Assembly: GCF_000828635.1 (NCBI RefSeq)
Contig: NZ_AP012547.1
Span: forward strand, 1,922,001-1,986,000
From: Sulfuritalea hydrogenivorans sk43H
GTDB lineage: Bacteria > Pseudomonadota > Gammaproteobacteria > Burkholderiales > Rhodocyclaceae
Length of the DNA: 64,000 nt
Direction: 5' to 3'
Made by a program: the position numbers and the translations under genes. The notes under the pieces are model-generated. The model saw nothing but the letters and a program-made list of their open reading frames with translations, was not told the origin of the DNA and made no database searches. Positions 27,464-36,765 of the stretch are shown piece after piece; positions within the stretch are counted from its first letter, which is position 1; every line of letters starts with the position of its first letter.

Positions 27464-27757
27464 TCAGATCGTTGCCGTCAGGATGCCCGACGCGATGGTC
27501 GGCGCGTACTGAAGAAATACGGCAAAGCCGATTCCGGACAGGATGGCGATCGGGTTCAGCCGTGCCAATGAAAACAGCGCCCCCAGACCGATGGCTGCCA
27601 CAGCCGCCGCCTTGCCGAAATAACCCTGAACCAGACCAGTGAGCCAGGTGTAGAGCCCCTGGAATTCGGTACCGGTCGTACCGGCCAACGCGCCAGTGGC
27701 GGTGCCCAAAAGAACGAGCGCGAGGACCGCACGAATCCATTCACGACTGTTTTGCAT
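27464..27757 (-). CDS. traA: TraA-like pilin
   Basis: From ATG 27757, with AGGGAGC upstream, the product is 97 residues. A long signal peptide (IRAVLALVLLGTATGALA, cleavage after ALA) precedes a mature pilin of about 70 residues with two hydrophobic helices (GKAAAVAAIGLGALFSLARL and AILSGIGFAVFLQYAPTIA). This is the F-pilin plan. The S26 peptidase at 13.1-13.6 kb may mature it. It sits directly upstream of traL as in F. Confidence 0.87.
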   Translation of the reverse strand: MQNSREWIRAVLALVLLGTATGALAGTTGTEFQGLYTWLTGLVQGYFGKAAAVAAIGLGALFSLARLNPIAILSGIGFAVFLQYAPTIASGILTATI

Positions 27758-27944
27758 GACTGCTCCCTTGTAGGTCAATAAAACACTTGATCAACCAGCC
27801 CAAGCCAAGACCGACGGAAATCCCGCCCAAATGGGCTTCAAATCCGTTTTCGATCGGCGATCCCGGGGCCAGAATGCCGATGGCGATAAAGCCGCCGGCG
27901 ATGGCGATGTCGCGGATGACTCCGCGGGTATGGGGTAACTTCAC
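27741..27944 (-). CDS. Small membrane protein upstream of the pilin gene, GTG start
   Basis: The likely start is GTG at 27944, with GGGAG 9 bp upstream, giving 67 residues. Two hydrophobic stretches (IAIAGGFIAIGILAPGS and LGGISVGLGLGWLIKCFI) suggest an inner-membrane protein. A longer reading to 28061 overlaps the OmpA-like gene and adds an implausible basic N-terminus. It overlaps the pilin start by 17 bp. I do not know its family; position suggests a transfer role. Confidence 0.65.
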   Translation of the reverse strand: MKLPHTRGVIRDIAIAGGFIAIGILAPGSPIENGFEAHLGGISVGLGLGWLIKCFIDLQGSSHAKQS

Positions 27945-27945
27945 T

Positions 27946-28572
27946 TCATTGCGCTCCCTGCTTGTTGCCAACCGCATCTCGTCCCAAGACGCGATGCACC
28001 AGACGAACCTCGACGCGCCGATTGCGCTGACGTGCGCTCTCGGTCTTGTCGCTGTCCGCAAAACAGCACGCTCCCTCGGCTGACAGCACGATGGGCGCTT
28101 TCACCCCTTCCCTGAGCAGCCAGTCACGAACATGCTCGGCACGTTTTCTTGCCAGACGGTCGTTGAAGGCTTTCGATCCGATGTCGTCGGTCCGGCCATA
28201 AAGTTCAATCCTCGTCGCGGCTTTTGCGACGGCCAACAGATCGAGAATTGCTTTGAGGCCCTGCGGCGTAGGCACAGCCTTGCCAAACTGAAAATGGACG
28301 GTGCGTTTCTCAACCGCTTCTTGGGGTGGTGGAACTTTGGGGGCAGCATCAACCGCCTTGAGTGAATCCGCTGATTTCTGCGCACGGGCGGGAATATCCA
28401 CCACCGCCAGTGTCTTGCGGGTCGGTGAAGGGCACCGGGATTCAGGACACGCCAGAAACTCTCGATTGATCCAGCCGATGGCATAGCGAACCGGATCGTG
28501 ATTGGCCAATTCAGGGGCATTGGCACATCCGGACATCACCATCACCATTCCCATCGAAACAAGTGCGCGCAT
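27946..28572 (-). CDS. OmpA-family lipoprotein of the transfer operon
   Basis: From ATG 28572, which overlaps the stop of the transglycosylase gene (TGATG), the protein is 208 residues. A lipoprotein signal (MVMVMSGCANAPELA) gives a lipidated Cys near residue 14. The C-terminal third is an OmpA-like peptidoglycan-binding domain (IELYGRTDDIGSKAFNDRLA, RAEHVRDWLLREGVKAPIVL, RQRNRRVEVRLVH). It probably anchors the transfer channel to peptidoglycan. A reading extended to 28731 overlaps the upstream gene and lacks a signal. Confidence 0.85.
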   Translation of the reverse strand: MRALVSMGMVMVMSGCANAPELANHDPVRYAIGWINREFLACPESRCPSPTRKTLAVVDIPARAQKSADSLKAVDAAPKVPPPQEAVEKRTVHFQFGKAVPTPQGLKAILDLLAVAKAATRIELYGRTDDIGSKAFNDRLARKRAEHVRDWLLREGVKAPIVLSAEGACCFADSDKTESARQRNRRVEVRLVHRVLGRDAVGNKQGAQ

Positions 28573-29000
28573 CAGGATCGCCTTGCCTTCAAGGCCGCCG
28601 CCACACGATGGGCATAGACCACGCGCTTGCTTGGGCTCTTGGCGTTGTAGGCGCCGATGGCTTCCCATCCATAGCCATGCGCACGTATGCTTTCCGCCAG
28701 AATCCAGGCACCCACATGCGTGTTGAGACATGGATCGATCAGTGCCCTACGGTCAATGCCATGATTCGCCAGTACGCGCAGCCAGCGACTGTTGATCTGC
28801 ATGTGACCAATATCTTCGCTGCCGTCGCGATTCACATTTCTCGCCAGCGGATTCCCGTTGGATTCAACTTGTGAAATGGCGCTCAGTAATACCGGTGAGA
28901 CACCGTATCTTGTCCCGGCCTGCTCAAAGCAACTGGCATGTCCGGCAACGGAAAGTGACGCAAACAGGATGGCAACGGGCAAGCGATTCATGGCCCGCAT
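28572..29000 (-). CDS. Lytic transglycosylase (VirB1-like SLT)
   Basis: The 142-residue protein has a signal peptide (LPVAILFASLSVAGHA) and an SLT lysozyme-like domain: catalytic Glu in ISQVESNGNP, then EDIGHMQINSRWLR and IGAYNAKSPSKR. It cuts peptidoglycan locally to let the T4SS assemble. It is the first gene of the T4SS operon. ATGs at 29000 and 28991 are both possible; no strong ribosome site is visible. A 27-bp operator ends 30-39 bp upstream. Confidence 0.9.
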   Translation of the reverse strand: MRAMNRLPVAILFASLSVAGHASCFEQAGTRYGVSPVLLSAISQVESNGNPLARNVNRDGSEDIGHMQINSRWLRVLANHGIDRRALIDPCLNTHVGAWILAESIRAHGYGWEAIGAYNAKSPSKRVVYAHRVAAALKARRS

Positions 29001-29030
29001 GGTAGGGACCGAACGTCACCTTGCGTCGCC

Positions 29031-29057
29031 GAAATGTGACCTTTACGGGCGCATTTC
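29031..29057 (-). promoter_or_regulatory. 27-bp transfer operator, copy upstream of the T4SS operon
   Basis: Arms GAAATGTGACC and GGGCGCATTTC around TTTAC. It lies between the divergent transglycosylase (T4SS operon) and NERD genes. All five copies have TTT on the plus strand at the centre, so this one points the same way as the others, toward the minus-strand T4SS operon. Confidence 0.75.
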
Positions 29058-29151
29058 AAAGATCAACGAAAGTTGATTTCACGTAGAGCGCGGCACGTGC
29101 TTTCGATATGATGACGGTTTTCCCGTCACCAACTGCCCCAGACTGTCCCGA

Positions 29152-30219
29152 ATGATCATTAAACACGCAGACAACAAATCGCAGGACATCGAAACGCTTC
29201 AATCCCTTCTGTCCCATCCCAAGGCCATAGGCGATACCCGCAAGCGGATCGAGCAGGAAATTCGCAATATCAATGCGGGGATGCGTGGAGAGAACGAAGC
29301 CGCGCACGAGATGAAGGTTCATTACGGCGACTCGAAAAACTGGGCGATCATCCATGATTTGCGTGTCGTACACGGAGACTTGGTCGCTCAGATCGACCAT
29401 TTGGCGATCAATCGCTGGCTGGACATCTGGGTCTGCGAGAGCAAACACTTCTCCGAGGGGGTCTCCATCAATGACCACGGCGAATTCACTGCATTTTTCG
29501 CCAGCAAGCCCTATGGAGTCCCATCTCCCATTCAGCAAAACGAGAAGCACATCCTTATCCTGCAGCGCATCTTCGACGCAGGAACCGTCGAATTGCCCAA
29601 GCGCCTAGGCTTCACCATCAAACCCGACCTGAAAAGTCTGGTGCTGGTTTCCAAGGGTGCCAGGATTTCTCGACCGAAGACCAAGATTGATGGCATCGAG
29701 TGCATTATCAAGAACGACCAGTTCTTCAAGCACGTCGACAAAGCCGTCGAGGGAATCGGGATAATCTCGACCGCCGCAAAGCTCATTAGTAGCGAAACGC
29801 TGGAGAGCGTAGCTCTACAGATTGCCAAACTGCACAAGCCAATCCGTTTCGACTGGCAAGCCAAGTTCGGTCTGGGCGCGATTGAACCACCGCCTGAGCC
29901 AACGAAATCCGAGAAACCCAACCATGTCCCTCCACCGGTATCGGTGAAGCCATCCGCCCCGGTACCCGCAGCACCTGCTCCCGCCGCGTCAAATTCTGAA
30001 ACGCCGATCTGCCGTAGTTGCGGTAGCGACAGAATTTCCGTGCAGTACGGAAAGTTCGGCTACTACTTCAAGTGCTCAGCTTGCGATGGAAACACACCGA
30101 TCAAGATCGGCTGTGGTGTCGATGGTCACAAGGAGCGCATCAGGAAAGAAGGTAGGAAGTTTTTCCGGGAGTGCGCGGAATGTAAGGCGAGTACGCTTTA
30201 TTTTGAGAATCCGGAGTAG
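29152..30219 (+). CDS. NERD-domain nuclease-related protein with C-terminal zinc ribbons
   Basis: The 355-residue protein carries a NERD domain at about residues 40-165: GENEAAHEM, a D in AQIDHLAINRWLDIW and the WVCESKHF segment, which fit a PD-(D/E)XK-like nuclease site. After a Pro/Ala-rich linker (about 245-280) come two zinc-binding segments, ICRSCGS...FKCSACDG and ECAECKAS. NERD proteins are linked to DNA processing, and several are parts of defence islands. It is divergent from the T4SS operon and 175 bp upstream of a Gabija-like pair on the same strand. The ribosome site is weak. Confidence 0.82.
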   Translation: MIIKHADNKSQDIETLQSLLSHPKAIGDTRKRIEQEIRNINAGMRGENEAAHEMKVHYGDSKNWAIIHDLRVVHGDLVAQIDHLAINRWLDIWVCESKHFSEGVSINDHGEFTAFFASKPYGVPSPIQQNEKHILILQRIFDAGTVELPKRLGFTIKPDLKSLVLVSKGARISRPKTKIDGIECIIKNDQFFKHVDKAVEGIGIISTAAKLISSETLESVALQIAKLHKPIRFDWQAKFGLGAIEPPPEPTKSEKPNHVPPPVSVKPSAPVPAAPAPAASNSETPICRSCGSDRISVQYGKFGYYFKCSACDGNTPIKIGCGVDGHKERIRKEGRKFFRECAECKASTLYFENPE

Positions 30220-30394
30220 CTCTTATTGCTTCAGTTCGGCCGAAACTGGCGACGGGTTTCAGTGGAGGCAATGAACACAATGTAAAAAGCAGCCGCCATA
30301 GTCTTGGACATTGCTCTCTTTGAACAGTTACAAAAAGCAGGGGGAAACAATACGGTCCCAGACGGAAAGTGCAAAACCTAGGGAGAAATGAGCA

Positions 30395-32287
30395 ATGCAG
30401 GTCACACGTATCCATATCGAGAATTTTCGTGGTGTGAAGGACGCGACCCTCGATTTCACCAAGCATGCGGTACTTCTCGGGGACAACAATACTGGCAAAA
30501 CAACAGCGCTAGAGGCGCTCGATCTTGCCCTTGGTCCCGACCGGTTAAACAGGACACCGCCGGTCGACGAACACGACTTCTACCAGGGAAGATACGCAGC
30601 TAACTCCAAGAAATCAGTGCTAGGAGATCAAGGCGAAGTCGGACTAAAGGCACCAGACGTCGAGAACGGTGAAGCTGACGCAACGGAAAATGGTGCTGGC
30701 GCGGTGGCTCCAGCCGAAGATCAAGCGCTGAAGATAAGGGTCGACGTCACAATTGTTGATCTCTCCGAGGAGCAGCGCAATCGATTCGGCGACTACATCG
30801 AGTTCTGGGACGACGAAGCGAAGAAGCTATATCAGGAAGCAACTCCAGAAGGGGTTGATGCTGACTCGATCTCTCCTGCGTTGCGCGTTACCTTTGTCGG
30901 AGAATACAACCCAGAAGAGGATGACTTCGAGGGCAAGTCGTTTTTCACGCTAACACTCGCAGATGGCTGCGCACCCCAAGCATTTACGAAAAAGGATAAG
31001 CAAGTCTGCGGGTTCCTGTATTTGCGTTCCATCCGCACAGGCTCCCGGGCCCTGAGCCTCGAACGTGGAAGCTTGCTGGACATCATCCTGCGGCTCAAAG
31101 AAGTGCGGCCCCAGATGTGGGAAGACGCAATCGGAAAATTATCTACTTTCTCAGTCGCAGAAGACCCGAGCCTCGGCCTTTCTGGAGTTCTTCAAAGCAT
31201 CAACAATGCATTGAAGAAGTACGTGCCAAGGGAATGGGGCATCGAACCACACCTCAAGGTCTCGAACCTCACCAGGGACCATTTGCGAAAGGTGATCACT
31301 GCTTTCATTGCAACCGGCGATGGAACGCACGCTGCCCCGTTCTACCGACAGGGGACCGGCACGATCAATATGTTGGTGCTAGCAATGCTTTCGCAGATCG
31401 CCGAGGACAAGCAAAACGTCATCTTCGCAATGGAGGAGCCAGAGACTGCCATACCGCCCTACGCGCAGAAGCGCATCATCCATGAGGTCCGTAAGCTGGC
31501 ATCACAAACGCTATTCACGTCGCACTCTCCTTACGTCTTGGAAGAGTTCTCACTGGAAGAAACTGTCATCTTGTCCCGCGACTCCGCCGGAATGTTGAAG
31601 CAATTCCAGGTCTCGCTCCCGGACAGCGTCAAGCTCAAGCGCTACCGGCAGGAGTTCAGGACCAGGTTTTGTGAAGGCTTGCTGGCCCGTCGCGTCCTAA
31701 TAGCTGAGGGTGCGACCGAAGCTTCGGCATTTCCGGTTGCCTGCCGGCGCCTAGCTGAGCTTGATCCGGCGAAGTACTCCTCTATGGAATCTCTCGGTAT
31801 TTGTGTTGTCGATGCTGGCGGCGAGGGAAGCATCCCTGATATGGCGAAGCTGTATAAGGAAATCGGGAAACGGACGTTTGCCCTGTGCGACCTGCAAGAC
31901 GCTGCGGCCCTAGCCCAAATCAAGAGTCAGGTCGAACACGTCTACATGCACAACGAGAAGGGCATCGAAAACCTCATCCTGAAGAACACACCACAGGAGG
32001 CGATGGAGAGGTTTTGCGACTTACTCCAATGGCCCACAGACCTGGCGGGGAAGTTTCCGAATCCAAAAGGTGACGTCATCAACGCACTCATGGCGTACTT
32101 CGCGAAGAAGAAAGGTGACTTTGGAATTGCGGAATACCTCGCCCAATGTAATGAGGCTGAAATTCCGATATGGATCAGAGAATCTTGTGTCCATCTAAGG
32201 GAACTATGCATGCCACCACCCGTGCCTGCTGAAGCGGCCATAGTGATAGGTGATATCCCGGGCGGTGATGACGATGAAACTCTCTGA
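30395..32287 (+). CDS. gajA: GajA-like OLD-family ATPase/TOPRIM nuclease
   Basis: The 630-residue protein has an SMC/OLD-type ATPase: P-loop GDNNTGKTT (about residues 29-37), a signature region (QGTGTINMLVLAMLSQIAED) and Walker B FAMEEPETAI. The C-terminal TOPRIM nuclease starts near residue 430 (VLIAEGATEASAF) with acidic residues in VVDAGGEGS and LCDLQD (about 495-500). This is the layout of GajA of the Gabija anti-phage system, a DNA-nicking enzyme. The start has AGGGAG 10 bp upstream. It overlaps the helicase gene. About 50 residues longer than the best-known GajA because of an acidic insert near 75-110. Confidence 0.8.
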   Translation: MQVTRIHIENFRGVKDATLDFTKHAVLLGDNNTGKTTALEALDLALGPDRLNRTPPVDEHDFYQGRYAANSKKSVLGDQGEVGLKAPDVENGEADATENGAGAVAPAEDQALKIRVDVTIVDLSEEQRNRFGDYIEFWDDEAKKLYQEATPEGVDADSISPALRVTFVGEYNPEEDDFEGKSFFTLTLADGCAPQAFTKKDKQVCGFLYLRSIRTGSRALSLERGSLLDIILRLKEVRPQMWEDAIGKLSTFSVAEDPSLGLSGVLQSINNALKKYVPREWGIEPHLKVSNLTRDHLRKVITAFIATGDGTHAAPFYRQGTGTINMLVLAMLSQIAEDKQNVIFAMEEPETAIPPYAQKRIIHEVRKLASQTLFTSHSPYVLEEFSLEETVILSRDSAGMLKQFQVSLPDSVKLKRYRQEFRTRFCEGLLARRVLIAEGATEASAFPVACRRLAELDPAKYSSMESLGICVVDAGGEGSIPDMAKLYKEIGKRTFALCDLQDAAALAQIKSQVEHVYMHNEKGIENLILKNTPQEAMERFCDLLQWPTDLAGKFPNPKGDVINALMAYFAKKKGDFGIAEYLAQCNEAEIPIWIRESCVHLRELCMPPPVPAEAAIVIGDIPGGDDDETL

Positions 32288-34079
32288 TAAGCAAATCGAG
32301 GTTCTCGACACCGAGGGCCATCTCCTAGTGATCGGCGGCCCGGGAGCAGGAAAGACGACAATCTCCATCCTCAAGGCGGCTAAGGTCGCCGCATCCCTAA
32401 AGCCTAGTCAGGAAATCTTGTTCCTTAGCTTCGCGCGAGCAACCATTAGCCGAGTCATCGAGGCAATCGAAAACGAACACGACATTCCGAAAGCTATCAA
32501 GTCCCGAATCAACGTCGAGACCTATCATTCGTTCTTCTGGCGCATCCTGCAGACTCACGGATATTTGCTCGGTCTCCCGAGACCGCTATCGATCCTGACT
32601 CCCGCCAATGATGCAATTGCACTATCGGCTATACGAAGCGAGTACAAGGCCGACGGCAAGCTCAGCAATGCGGAGAAGGCCGAAAAGAAGGGCAAGCTGC
32701 ATGCCGAAAGGCTTCGGCTGGCCAGAGCCGAGGGTAGAGTGTGCTTCGACCTATTCGGCAGCCATGTCGCCGAACTTCTTGAGCGAAGCACACGACTTCG
32801 TCAACTGATTGCAGCTCGTTACCCCATTGTAATTCTGGATGAGTTCCAGGATACAAACACTGATCAATGGCGAGTCGTGCAACAGCTTGGCCTTGCGGGC
32901 ACGTTGATCGCTTTGGCGGATCCTGAACAGCGCATTTATGACTGGATCGGCGCAGATCCAGCCCGGCTCGACCAATTCCGCGCAACGTTCAAGTACAACG
33001 AAATTGTGCTGCAAGGTGAGAACCATCGCAGCGCCGGAACCGAAATTCTTCTCTTTGGAAATGATGTCTTGACGGGGAAGTTTTCGAAAAATATGTACCT
33101 CGGCATCGAGATCAAAACCTATCCCTCGAATGAGAACGAAGCATGCACTGCGCTCGTCACCCAGACGTATGCCGCTCGCAAAAGGCTCGTCGAGTTGGAG
33201 AAGAAGGAGTGGTCACTGGCCATCCTTGTTCCAACGAAGAAGATGACCCGCGCCGTTTCGGATGTCTTCAGGAATCCGCTCGCGAAGATGCAACCGATTA
33301 GGCACTCAGCCATAGTCGATCTCGACGCAGCCATACTGGGAGCCGAGCTCGTCTCATTCATGTTGCAGCCGCCGAGCCTGTTTCATCTCGATGGGGTAAT
33401 CGACCTCTTGTGCAACTACTTCCACGGTAAGGGCGGCGACTCTCCGACGAAATCAGCTCTTCAGCAGGCGGCAGGCATTCGTAAAGCGTTTGGCCTCTAC
33501 GCGGAGAAGAAAGCTGCGGGCAAGCCGCTGCCCAAAAATAGCATCATTGTGCCGCTCTTGCAGACATACGAACAACTGAGAGCAATCGCCCTCACGGGAG
33601 ATCCGGATCAAGACTGGCGATCGGTCAGAAAGATCATGGAAAACGGTCCCTGCATCCGCTTGAAAGAAGTTGCCATCGAAGTCAAGAATCTCCGCCTGTT
33701 GGAGCGTGGAACACAACTGCGCCAAGAGCTTTCGCAGGACTGGCGGACCTTCAGGCGATACGAGAATGCCCTGAACATCACAAGACAGGCTTTTGTACGC
33801 GAGCACTTCGCTACTCAGTCAAACCCCGAAATTGGCGTCATTGTCATGAACATGCACAAGGCAAAGGGAAAGCAGTTTGACGAAGTCATCATCTTTGAAG
33901 GTTGGCCCCGTTACGTAAAAAAGAAGATCGTGGCTAATCCAGACCGAATCGTGAGAGCAAATTTGAAAGACAACATCGATGATCAGGCCAGACAGAATCT
34001 TCGAGTCAGCATCACACGAGGGAAGCAGCGAACGACGATCCTGACCCCGCAAGAGGATCCTTGCGTAATTTTTATGTAG
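32268..34079 (+). CDS. gajB: GajB-like UvrD/PcrA-family helicase
   Basis: From ATG 32268 the product is 603 residues, overlapping the gajA-like stop by 20 bp, so the two are coupled. Superfamily 1 motifs are visible: GGPGAGKTT (about 22-30), FLSFARATISRV, VILDEFQDTNTDQW (about 188-201), LADPEQRIYDWIGA, and near the C-terminus MNMHKAKGKQFDEVI and LRVSITRGKQRT. In Gabija, GajB is the nucleotide- or DNA-end-sensing partner of GajA. The pair could also be another OLD-helicase class, since the helicase is somewhat longer than the type GajB. Confidence 0.8.
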   Translation: MTMKLSDKQIEVLDTEGHLLVIGGPGAGKTTISILKAAKVAASLKPSQEILFLSFARATISRVIEAIENEHDIPKAIKSRINVETYHSFFWRILQTHGYLLGLPRPLSILTPANDAIALSAIRSEYKADGKLSNAEKAEKKGKLHAERLRLARAEGRVCFDLFGSHVAELLERSTRLRQLIAARYPIVILDEFQDTNTDQWRVVQQLGLAGTLIALADPEQRIYDWIGADPARLDQFRATFKYNEIVLQGENHRSAGTEILLFGNDVLTGKFSKNMYLGIEIKTYPSNENEACTALVTQTYAARKRLVELEKKEWSLAILVPTKKMTRAVSDVFRNPLAKMQPIRHSAIVDLDAAILGAELVSFMLQPPSLFHLDGVIDLLCNYFHGKGGDSPTKSALQQAAGIRKAFGLYAEKKAAGKPLPKNSIIVPLLQTYEQLRAIALTGDPDQDWRSVRKIMENGPCIRLKEVAIEVKNLRLLERGTQLRQELSQDWRTFRRYENALNITRQAFVREHFATQSNPEIGVIVMNMHKAKGKQFDEVIIFEGWPRYVKKKIVANPDRIVRANLKDNIDDQARQNLRVSITRGKQRTTILTPQEDPCVIFM

Positions 34080-34311
34080 CTGATCCCGCCACTTGCGTCT
34101 CAGGTGACTAAATCGGGGTCGAATCGATGTGAGTGCCGTTGCCTCCGACTCCACAAATCGACTGCTCGATGGAGATGGCTGTGTCTTCACAGTGACAACA
34201 GAATTCGAGTCTGATGTTCAATCCGCGCATTGTCCATGCGGCAGGTGATGCAATGCTGACGAATGACGCGAGCCAGACGGATGGCTGATCAGGCCGAACA
34301 GCATTAGTAGA

Positions 34312-34926
34312 TTAAAGCCGCTTCTGCAAATTGCTCACCCACAACCAAAGCGAGTAACCCAGAGATACTGTCAGGAAAGGCGCAATCAAGGCTGGGACAG
34401 GAATCGGCATAAGTATCCATCCGGCCAAACCAATGATGACAATCCACATTACCCGGATTCCAAGCTTGTGTCGTATGGGGCTTTGTGCCACGAACGAGTA
34501 CTTCCGGATTTCCCGCATATAGTGTCCATCCAGATAGGCGACGATCACTAACGGAATCCCCGGCAACAGCCATCCCGACAAGACATTCAAACGGTACCTC
34601 ACCAGTCCCAGCCACAGCCAGGTGGCTTCGATCCGTGATCTTGTCCATTGGCTGAAGCCCTGATTGCCTAGCGGGCCATCCCCCATCGCATCGGCATCCT
34701 GGAGAAAAGCCCTGAAATCACGGGACATTGACTGCTGAAGTTGCCCCATGGACTCCGCAAACATCCGTTGTTCGCCCTCCCCGGCCAACGCATGCACTTC
34801 GGCCCGTTCGTGCATCCAAGCGGCACGAATGGTGGCAGGCGGAATAAAGACCCACGTCGCCGCCACCAGAATGAAAACCCCAAGCGCTACGACCATTCCT
34901 AGACCTGAATCGTTCGGCCGGCTCAT
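34312..34926 (-). CDS. DUF4400-family membrane protein linked to TraD
   Basis: The 204-residue protein has hydrophobic segments near the N-terminus (GMVVALGVFILVAATWVFI), in the middle (VLSGWLLPGIPLVIVAYL) and near the end (IRVMWIVIIGLAGWILM and ALIAPFLTVSLGYSLWLWV). It matches the DUF4400 family, which in SXT/R391-like elements is encoded directly after traD. Its start overlaps the traD stop (ATGA). A role in coupling or entry exclusion is suggested by context only. The 232 bp between it and the convergent gajB-like gene show no clear feature. Confidence 0.8.
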   Translation of the reverse strand: MSRPNDSGLGMVVALGVFILVAATWVFIPPATIRAAWMHERAEVHALAGEGEQRMFAESMGQLQQSMSRDFRAFLQDADAMGDGPLGNQGFSQWTRSRIEATWLWLGLVRYRLNVLSGWLLPGIPLVIVAYLDGHYMREIRKYSFVAQSPIRHKLGIRVMWIVIIGLAGWILMPIPVPALIAPFLTVSLGYSLWLWVSNLQKRL

Positions 34927-36749
34927 TGCTTGTCAGTCACCAATATTGGGATACGCCCCTTGAGCGTACGACCACCGGAAAGTCGCGCAATGAAATGCAA
35001 CGGCGGCAACTCGCCCAACATGGCCGCGGGAAACAGCTCCGCCTCTTCCTCAAGAATTTGTTCCTGATAGGAGGCGCTGTATTCGTCGTGAATGTGCGTA
35101 TCTACATTGTGCCCATAGCGAAGCGCCATTGACCGCACCTTGGTTTGCGGCATCCCTTCGGCGATGTATTTCTGAGTCTCGGAATCAAGCACACGCAGGG
35201 CAATCTTATTGTTGGTGTTGGCCAGCACCTGTCGCGCCTTGTTCTCATCGCCCAGTCGGCTAGCGAAGTCGGCGAATGTCTGCGTCGCAATCGTCACCCT
35301 AAAATCCGCGCCGCCGCCTTTGTTCATCAGCTGGATGGCAGGTTGGTTCAAGACCTCGGCAGCCTCGTCGATGAACAGATTGACCGGCGTCAGTGTCTGG
35401 ATGCCGTAGTTGTAGCGATCACCCGCCACGGCCGCCAGATCGGCAAGCATGATGGATCCAATGGCACTCCCCACTGTCGAGTCGGCAAGTGAATCCAATC
35501 CGATATAGACCACCTTGTTACCGCGGATGACCTTCGACATGTCGGTCACCAGCCGCTCATGGCCCGGATCAAAGTCGGGCGACAGCAACTCTTGCAGCGG
35601 ATCGCTGGTCAACATCGACAGGATGGGAATCAGGGAGGCGATCATCTTCTGGAAGTGATCACGGTTATGCTCGAAGGTCGAGATCAAGCCATCCAGATCG
35701 ACCGACTGCGCCTCGTTGATCGCCACTTCCTGATAAAACGCCACGTAAGCCTGCAAGGGCCGATCCTTGTAACGGCGCAGGTAGGACGCCACCCGCGACT
35801 CCCAGTCACGCACATTGTTGGTGAAGTGGATCTTGAGGGCCTGGAGCAGCAAGCTTTCCGGCCCTCCCTCGACATAGCGACGCAACTGGACCAGATTAGG
35901 TCGGTTGCCGGTCGCTATCATTCCGTTTGTGATGTCGTTCAATACCTTCCAGCCGAAGGCCGTAAAGGGATCGGCGCCCGTTTCTGACGGAATCAGGGCC
36001 GCTACGCGACTGGCCAGCTCCGTCTTGCGGTTCCAATTTCGCAAGGGATCGATACAGGCAGACCGATCCGGATGCGCCGGATGAAAATAGACGAATCGAT
36101 CCCCTTCCCCGTTGGCTTCGCAGACGGCACGGGCGTTTTGGGCAAGGCCGTGATCCCCCTTGGGATCGATGATGATGACCGTTTCCCCACGAAAAATCGC
36201 CTGGGCAATCAACACATCGAACAGGCGCGTCTTGCCAACACGCGTACTACCGACGATCAGCGTGTGTCCCACGAGATTGGCCACTTCGGAAAACAGATCG
36301 GTTTCAGCCGCCAGTCCATGCACCCAGTAGGCGCCCTCATGATGCTGTGCCACACGGCCAATTGTGCGTACCACGCCCATCGACATCAGCGTATGGAGCT
36401 TGGTGGCCTCAATGTCCGACCAGGGGAATCCCCGTCCCAACCAGTATTGCTTGGCCGCCGCCGCTTTACGAGCCAATACCTTCAACGCATCGAGGGTGAT
36501 GAACTCCTTTCCAAAGTGCTCCAGCCGTTTATCGACCACCATCCGCCGATAAGCCTGAACACCCCGAATCGCACCGCCGAAGGCGCAACCAATGGCCAGC
36601 ATTGCGCCAAAGCCACGAAACACAGGTGCCCAAAAGGAAATCAACAGGATTAGCAGAGCGCCGCCCGACCAAACCCACACCATGCGCGCCTCGAAGTTCG
36701 GCCGCCATGGCACTTCAAATTCATAGGGAGACGATGATCGAGACATCAA
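34923..36749 (-). CDS. traD: TraD, type IV coupling protein
   Basis: The 608-residue protein delivers the relaxase-DNA complex to the T4SS. Two N-terminal membrane helices (about residues 24-66) are followed by the P-loop in TLIVGSTRVGKTRLF (about 162-176), TVIIIDPKGDHGLA (Walker B-like) and VNLFIDEAAEVL. A TraD_N/TraG-type AAA domain fills the rest. It follows a small membrane gene by 16 bp and overlaps the DUF4400 gene. The length fits the SXT/MobH-type TraD. Confidence 0.93.
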   Translation of the reverse strand: MMSRSSSPYEFEVPWRPNFEARMVWVWSGGALLILLISFWAPVFRGFGAMLAIGCAFGGAIRGVQAYRRMVVDKRLEHFGKEFITLDALKVLARKAAAAKQYWLGRGFPWSDIEATKLHTLMSMGVVRTIGRVAQHHEGAYWVHGLAAETDLFSEVANLVGHTLIVGSTRVGKTRLFDVLIAQAIFRGETVIIIDPKGDHGLAQNARAVCEANGEGDRFVYFHPAHPDRSACIDPLRNWNRKTELASRVAALIPSETGADPFTAFGWKVLNDITNGMIATGNRPNLVQLRRYVEGGPESLLLQALKIHFTNNVRDWESRVASYLRRYKDRPLQAYVAFYQEVAINEAQSVDLDGLISTFEHNRDHFQKMIASLIPILSMLTSDPLQELLSPDFDPGHERLVTDMSKVIRGNKVVYIGLDSLADSTVGSAIGSIMLADLAAVAGDRYNYGIQTLTPVNLFIDEAAEVLNQPAIQLMNKGGGADFRVTIATQTFADFASRLGDENKARQVLANTNNKIALRVLDSETQKYIAEGMPQTKVRSMALRYGHNVDTHIHDEYSASYQEQILEEEAELFPAAMLGELPPLHFIARLSGGRTLKGRIPILVTDKQ

Positions 36750-36765
36750 GTTGCGTCATTCAGGT

